This document shows positions 4,634 through 7,417 of a stretch of DNA of 7,417 bases, one piece after another. The notes beneath the pieces are model-generated. The model was given only the letters and a program-made list of their open reading frames with translations, did not search any database and was not told where the DNA came from. The translations under genes were made by a program, and so were the position numbers. How positions within the stretch are numbered: the stretch's first letter is position 1; every line of letters starts with the position of its first letter. Source of the DNA: an uncultured Clostridia bacterium (GTDB lineage Bacteria; Bacillota; Clostridia; Christensenellales; UBA1242); NCBI GenBank assembly GCA_937907645.1, contig CALCWV010000076.1, forward strand, positions 1-7,417. Reading direction: 5' to 3'.

Positions 4634-5736
4634 AGCACCCCCCAAACGAAAGTGAATATTGTGACAGCTGACATAAGGATAATGCTAAGCCACATAAAAA
4701 TTCGAGAAAGTGTGTCCTGTTTGTGCTGGATGTCTTTTATATTAAATAGGTCTTTAACAAGGTCATCCGAGCGGATCACTATTTGCTTTTGGTTGCTTAG
4801 GAAAGAAGGACTTTCGCCACGAAGTTCACGAAGCTCGGAGAAGAATGTCTCTCTCTGAATAAATTTATCAAGAGCATCCTTGTTGAGCATGATTTGTGAG
4901 GTAGCATTGATAATAAACATTGTGTGAGTGAGTCGCATGAGAAAATATGCAAGGATGAGCATTAGGATTATGACAAAGATAATCCCGAGAATAATATTGT
5001 TGGACAAAATAGCACTAATGTTTGCGAATATAGCACTAAAACTTGTTCCTCGAACAGTGGAATAGGTCAGTAAAACGCTTAAAGCATTGTTGGTGAAGTG
5101 GATTATTATCGCGGGATAGATTGTCTTTGTGTTAAAAGTTATATATCCTAAAAAAAGTCCGATTAATGTTGCATAGAAGAACTGATCAATGTTCATGTGG
5201 AGAAGCCCGAACATAATCGAGCTAATTACGATTGACCACTTGTAATTCTTTCCCATCTTTGTGTTTAAAAGCATGCCTCTATGGACTGTTTCTTCGCATA
5301 CAGCGGGAAGAACAGCAGTCAAAATGAGATTTACTATTAAAAGCCAGATTGGATAGGAAGAAGGAAGGGATGATGTCCCTGATTTATATCCAAAAAGTTC
5401 TAAAATTGAACTAAAAAACGAGGATACGAACACATTTAAAAAGAATACACATATTCCCATAAGGAAGCAGAGAATTACTGTTTTTCCGGTTATTTTTCTA
5501 TATCCATAAAAGGTTAGCGTGTCCTTAACTTTGTTTTTGCTGATAAAAGAGAATAGAAAAACTGATGCTCCAAAAAGTAGGAGAACCTGCACCACGATTG
5601 TAAATACTACATTAGCCCATGCGCCAAGTCCACTAAACATATTGAAGGCGGAAAGCATTCTGATTATTACAAAGCAGACTACTATCCCAAAATATATTCC
5701 GTATGCGATGGGTTTTAATTTGTTTTCATTATTCAT
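4630..5736 (-). CDS. CPBP family intramembrane metalloprotease, second of a tandem pair
   Basis: This 368-residue polytopic membrane protein has about nine hydrophobic segments (near 10-35, 40-66, 84-108, 129-149, 166-182, 186-200, 206-226, 236-268 and 346-367). The CPBP (Abi) core is present: EETVHRG (148-154) with the glutamate pair E148-E149 and R153, then LLHMNIDQF with H180, and IIHFTNNAL with H213 and N216-N217. The usual Phe before Arg is His152, which is uncommon. A roughly 75-residue hydrophilic loop (270-343) before the last membrane segment is absent from its neighbour. Family members include the CAAX prenyl protease Rce1 and bacterial proteins tied to bacteriocin production or immunity; the substrate here is unknown. 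The start ATG at 5736 is the only one possible (in-frame TAA at 5743-5745), yet it has no good ribosome binding site: AGGA is 15 bases away. Confidence 0.9.
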   Translation of the reverse strand: MNNENKLKPIAYGIYFGIVVCFVIIRMLSAFNMFSGLGAWANVVFTIVVQVLLLFGASVFLFSFISKNKVKDTLTFYGYRKITGKTVILCFLMGICVFFLNVFVSSFFSSILELFGYKSGTSSLPSSYPIWLLIVNLILTAVLPAVCEETVHRGMLLNTKMGKNYKWSIVISSIMFGLLHMNIDQFFYATLIGLFLGYITFNTKTIYPAIIIHFTNNALSVLLTYSTVRGTSFSAIFANISAILSNNIILGIIFVIILMLILAYFLMRLTHTMFIINATSQIMLNKDALDKFIQRETFFSELRELRGESPSFLSNQKQIVIRSDDLVKDLFNIKDIQHKQDTLSRIFMWLSIILMSAVTIFTFVWGVL

Positions 5737-5771
5737 TCTTTTTTAATATATTCCTGTTTTTGTATATTCAT
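5733..5771 (-). CDS. Possible 12-codon coupling ORF between the two CPBP genes
   Basis: In the 42-base gap between the CPBP genes, a short frame reads MNIQKQEYIKKE. Its TGA stop overlaps the ATG of the next gene as ATGA (5736-5733). The following gene lacks a well-placed ribosome binding site, so termination of this short frame could deliver ribosomes to it. The short frame's own ribosome binding site is poor too (AAAGCAAGA), and chance is a fair explanation. Confidence 0.2.
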   Translation of the reverse strand: MNIQKQEYIKKE

Positions 5772-5778
5772 TCTTGCT

Positions 5779-6777
5779 TTAAGCTGCTGAGGTAAAATTT
5801 GTGACAGCTGTCACGATTAAAATGATGGCGGAAACAATTATTCCGATTATCATAGTGAGGTTTGGAACTCTGCCTTCGCTATTTTTTTCAACCTTTTCAA
5901 CATCGAGATTGCTTTTCTTTTTGAAATAGAATTTATCAATGAGAAAGAGTACAACAAATACAACAGCCATTAAAACGACAGCAAGCACCCAGAAGAGCCA
6001 AGTTTGTTTTGGCATAAAGTCAAAGCCAGTTTGCACTTCGATAAATTTCAAGGTGATTGCAAGTGCATTGTTGCACATGTGTACAATTATACTTGAAACA
6101 ACTGAGCCTGTTCTAAGTACAAGCCAAGCTAGAATAACACCTAATATGAAAGGATAAATAAATTGTTCTAAGCTACTGTGCATTAAAGTAAAAAGCGTAG
6201 CGGATAGGAAAATTGCTGCAGCGTCGCTGACATTTCTTCTAAGACCATTAAAGATTACTCCGCGGAAAACGAGCTCTTCTGCAATGGCAGGGAGCACGGC
6301 AAGTAGAAGAAGATTCAGGATGTACCAGCCAGCGTTAGAATATGGCAGAGAGAAATCTGTCAGTTTATATCCAAGAGCAGTTAGTCCAATATTGAATCCA
6401 CCTACGATATACTGAAGCCCAAATATGCAAAGAATTGATATTCCAATTAAAATTAAAACTGTTTTCCAATTGAGATTAAATTTTATTTTCGCAGCATATA
6501 GCGAGATTTTAGATGATTTTATGTATAGGAAGAATATTCCTAGGAAAGTTAGAGGAGTTAAGGCGCTTGTGATAATATTTAGTGCAAGACTGTCGCTTAG
6601 CGTTGTTGTGTCTCCGCCTTGTGCCGTGACTACTTGCATAGCAATAAGTGTCACAATAAGAGCTGCTGCATAGCATGCTATAAAGCTATACAAAAAAATA
6701 TTGCCAGCATCTCTGTGGTTAAAATATGTTCTCTTAAAAGCTCTTCCGCTCTGTATTTCTTTTTGTACGTTTCCCAT
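5779..6777 (-). CDS. CPBP family intramembrane metalloprotease, first of a tandem pair
   Basis: This 332-residue membrane protein begins with a hydrophilic, basic cytoplasmic stretch of about 26 residues, followed by some nine hydrophobic segments (near 27-50, 64-86, 105-128, 150-166, 184-199, 206-222, 226-245, 259-283 and 306-328). The catalytic core is canonical: EELVFRG (167-173) with E167-E168 and R172, TLMHSSLEQF with H200, and IIVHMCNNAL with H233 and N236-N237. It shares motif order and a membrane-embedded C-terminus with the next gene, so the two are probably ancient tandem paralogues. AAAGGAAG (6783-6790) lies upstream of the ATG at suitable spacing. It is the first gene of the minus-strand unit that includes the second CPBP gene and rlmH. 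Roles in protein maturation, bacteriocin immunity or envelope stress are possible; none is shown by the sequence. Confidence 0.92.
   Translation of the reverse strand: MGNVQKEIQSGRAFKRTYFNHRDAGNIFLYSFIACYAAALIVTLIAMQVVTAQGGDTTTLSDSLALNIITSALTPLTFLGIFFLYIKSSKISLYAAKIKFNLNWKTVLILIGISILCIFGLQYIVGGFNIGLTALGYKLTDFSLPYSNAGWYILNLLLLAVLPAIAEELVFRGVIFNGLRRNVSDAAAIFLSATLFTLMHSSLEQFIYPFILGVILAWLVLRTGSVVSSIIVHMCNNALAITLKFIEVQTGFDFMPKQTWLFWVLAVVLMAVVFVVLFLIDKFYFKKKSNLDVEKVEKNSEGRVPNLTMIIGIIVSAIILIVTAVTNFTSAA
5801..5814. repeat. 14-base perfect palindrome inside the CPBP gene end
   Basis: GTGACAGCTGTCAC is a perfect 14-base palindrome near the 3' end of the first CPBP gene. Most of it recurs (ttGTGACAGCTG, 4659-4670) near the 3' end of the second CPBP gene. 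Both copies encode Ala-Val-Thr in the last membrane segment, so shared ancestry of the two genes explains the repeat better than a binding site does. Confidence 0.3.
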
Positions 6778-6799
6778 TTCTTCTTCCTTTATATAACAG

Positions 6800-6828
6800 A
6801 GTATACATTATTTATAACAAAAACTCAA
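6800..6828 (-). promoter_or_regulatory. Promoter of the CPBP-CPBP-rlmH operon
   Basis: On the minus strand, TTGAGT (6828-6823), a 17-base spacer and TATACT (6805-6800) are present. The predicted start near 6793 gives a leader of about 16 bases. I see no other promoter before rlmH, so the three genes are probably one transcript. Confidence 0.72.
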
Positions 6829-6869
6829 TCAATATTGAAATCTTTTTTCGTCGAATGAAAATTAATTGC

Positions 6870-6898
6870 TTTACATAAACGTGCATATTTGCTAAAAT
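6870..6898 (+). promoter_or_regulatory. Promoter of tadA
   Basis: TTTACA (6870-6875, 5 of 6), a 17-base spacer and TAAAAT (6893-6898, 5 of 6) are present. The predicted start near 6905 coincides with the AGAGGTG ribosome binding site (6905-6911), leaving a leader of about 11 bases. It is divergent from the CPBP operon promoter. Confidence 0.78.
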
Positions 6899-6915
6899 GG
6901 TCGCAGAGGTGAAGT

Positions 6916-7359
6916 ATGGATTTCATGAAATTGGCGTTAAAGGAAGCAGAAAAAGCATATAGCGAAGGCGAAGTCCCAATCGGGGCTGTACTTGTTTTGG
7001 ACGGGAAAGTTATTTCAAAAGGGAGAAATAAGCGTGAAAAAACTCAAAACGCTCTTCATCATGCTGAGGTTATCGCAATAGACAAGGCTTGCAGAAAGTT
7101 AAAATCATGGAGATTGGACGGAGCGGTGATGTATGTGACTCTTGAGCCGTGCCCAATGTGCGCAGGAGCTATCGCGAACGCGCGAATCAAAAAAGTGATA
7201 TATGCTGCGAAAGACGCTTCAAATAATAGTGAAATCATAGAAAAAATATTTTCCAGCACACGTTTAAATCATAAAGTGGAGTATATCCAAGGGGACTACG
7301 CCGATGAGTGTAGCAAGCTCCTTAGCTCCTTCTTTGCTAAATATAGAAAAAGGAACTAA
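6916..7359 (+). CDS. tadA: tRNA-specific adenosine deaminase TadA
   Basis: TadA converts the wobble adenosine A34 of tRNA-Arg(ACG) to inosine; it is a zinc enzyme that acts as a homodimer in the cytoplasm. The 147-residue protein has the N-terminal MKLALKEAEKAYSEGEVPIGAVL typical of the family and the zinc and catalytic motif HAEV (H49, proton-shuttle E51). PCPMC (78-82) supplies the other two zinc ligands, C79 and C82. The following segment is divergent: where most TadA proteins read DPKxGAxGS before LNH, this one has DASNNSEIIEKIFSSTRLNH (100-119). AGAGGTG precedes the ATG by 4 bases. Other cytidine/adenosine deaminase families share the zinc motif, but the N-terminus and the LNHxVE region favour TadA. 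Confidence 0.93.
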   Translation: MDFMKLALKEAEKAYSEGEVPIGAVLVLDGKVISKGRNKREKTQNALHHAEVIAIDKACRKLKSWRLDGAVMYVTLEPCPMCAGAIANARIKKVIYAAKDASNNSEIIEKIFSSTRLNHKVEYIQGDYADECSKLLSSFFAKYRKRN

Positions 7360-7383
7360 TACTAAATATTTTAAATAAACTAC

Positions 7384-7412
7384 TTGAAAAATGAATATTG
7401 TTGTGTTATACT
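7384..7412 (+). promoter_or_regulatory. Strong extended -10 promoter reading out of the window
   Basis: TTGAAA (7384-7389), a 17-base spacer and TATACT (7407-7412) preceded by TGT (extended -10) are present. The start would be at or just past the window edge. No clear terminator separates it from tadA. In many Firmicutes the SRP RNA gene and dnaX follow tadA, so a stable RNA or dnaX is the likely client; this is inference only. Confidence 0.75.
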
Positions 7413-7417
7413 TATTA

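Noticed and set aside
5801..5814. GTGACAGCTGTCAC as a transcription factor site.
   Set aside because: It lies at the end of a coding region, and a partial copy at the matching place in the paralogue is explained by shared protein sequence (Ala-Val-Thr).
6619..6858. Plus-strand ORFs inside and upstream of the first CPBP gene (also at 5939-6157 and 6425-6673).
   Set aside because: They are shadows of the membrane-protein frame, with no ribosome binding sites and no recognisable motifs.
1..7417. CRISPR array, insertion sequence, attachment site or replication origin.
   Set aside because: I saw no regularly spaced direct repeats, transposase or integrase frame, tRNA gene with a duplicated end, or DnaA-box cluster.

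Overview
The window looks like a chromosomal segment from a low-GC Gram-positive bacterium, most likely a member of the Clostridia (Bacillota). The evidence is AT-rich intergenic DNA, strong AGGAGG-type ribosome binding sites, vegetative promoters of the TTGaca-17-TAtaaT kind, U-tailed intrinsic terminators, the rplM-rpsI pair with a leader, and RlmH. Genus and species cannot be fixed from the sequence alone.

Layout. At the left edge a truncated minus-strand gene of unknown function (1-231) is transcribed away from rlmD (348-1625, a 23S rRNA m5U methyltransferase). Their promoters are back to back around a small palindrome. An unrecognised 244-codon gene (1737-2471) follows, with its own promoter, a hairpin at the predicted mRNA start and a terminator. 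Next come rplM and rpsI (ribosomal proteins L13 and S9; 2631-3493), preceded by a probable autoregulatory leader and closed by a strong terminator. A 66-codon protein with one predicted membrane segment (3649-3849) has its own terminator. A 325-base stretch without a gene (3850-4174) follows. It holds a small inverted-repeat region and most of a 127-base, nearly symmetric hairpin element (4054-4180), whose right arm contains the stop codon of rlmH.

The right half holds a minus-strand operon read from about 6793 down to 4175: two CPBP-family (CAAX protease/bacteriocin-processing type) membrane proteins in tandem, then rlmH, which overlaps the second by ATGA. Divergent from that operon is tadA (6916-7359), the tRNA adenosine deaminase. 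A strong extended -10 promoter at the right edge points out of the window. In many Firmicutes the SRP RNA gene and dnaX follow tadA, so it may serve one of those; this is inference.

Functionally the recognised soluble genes all serve the translation apparatus: rRNA methylation (RlmD, RlmH), ribosomal proteins (L13, S9) and tRNA wobble editing (TadA). The unknown genes and the two membrane proteases are the accessory part. The most unusual object is the 127-base hairpin beside rlmH, which could be a MITE-like element, a structured RNA or an oversized bidirectional terminator. No clearly novel multi-gene system is visible.
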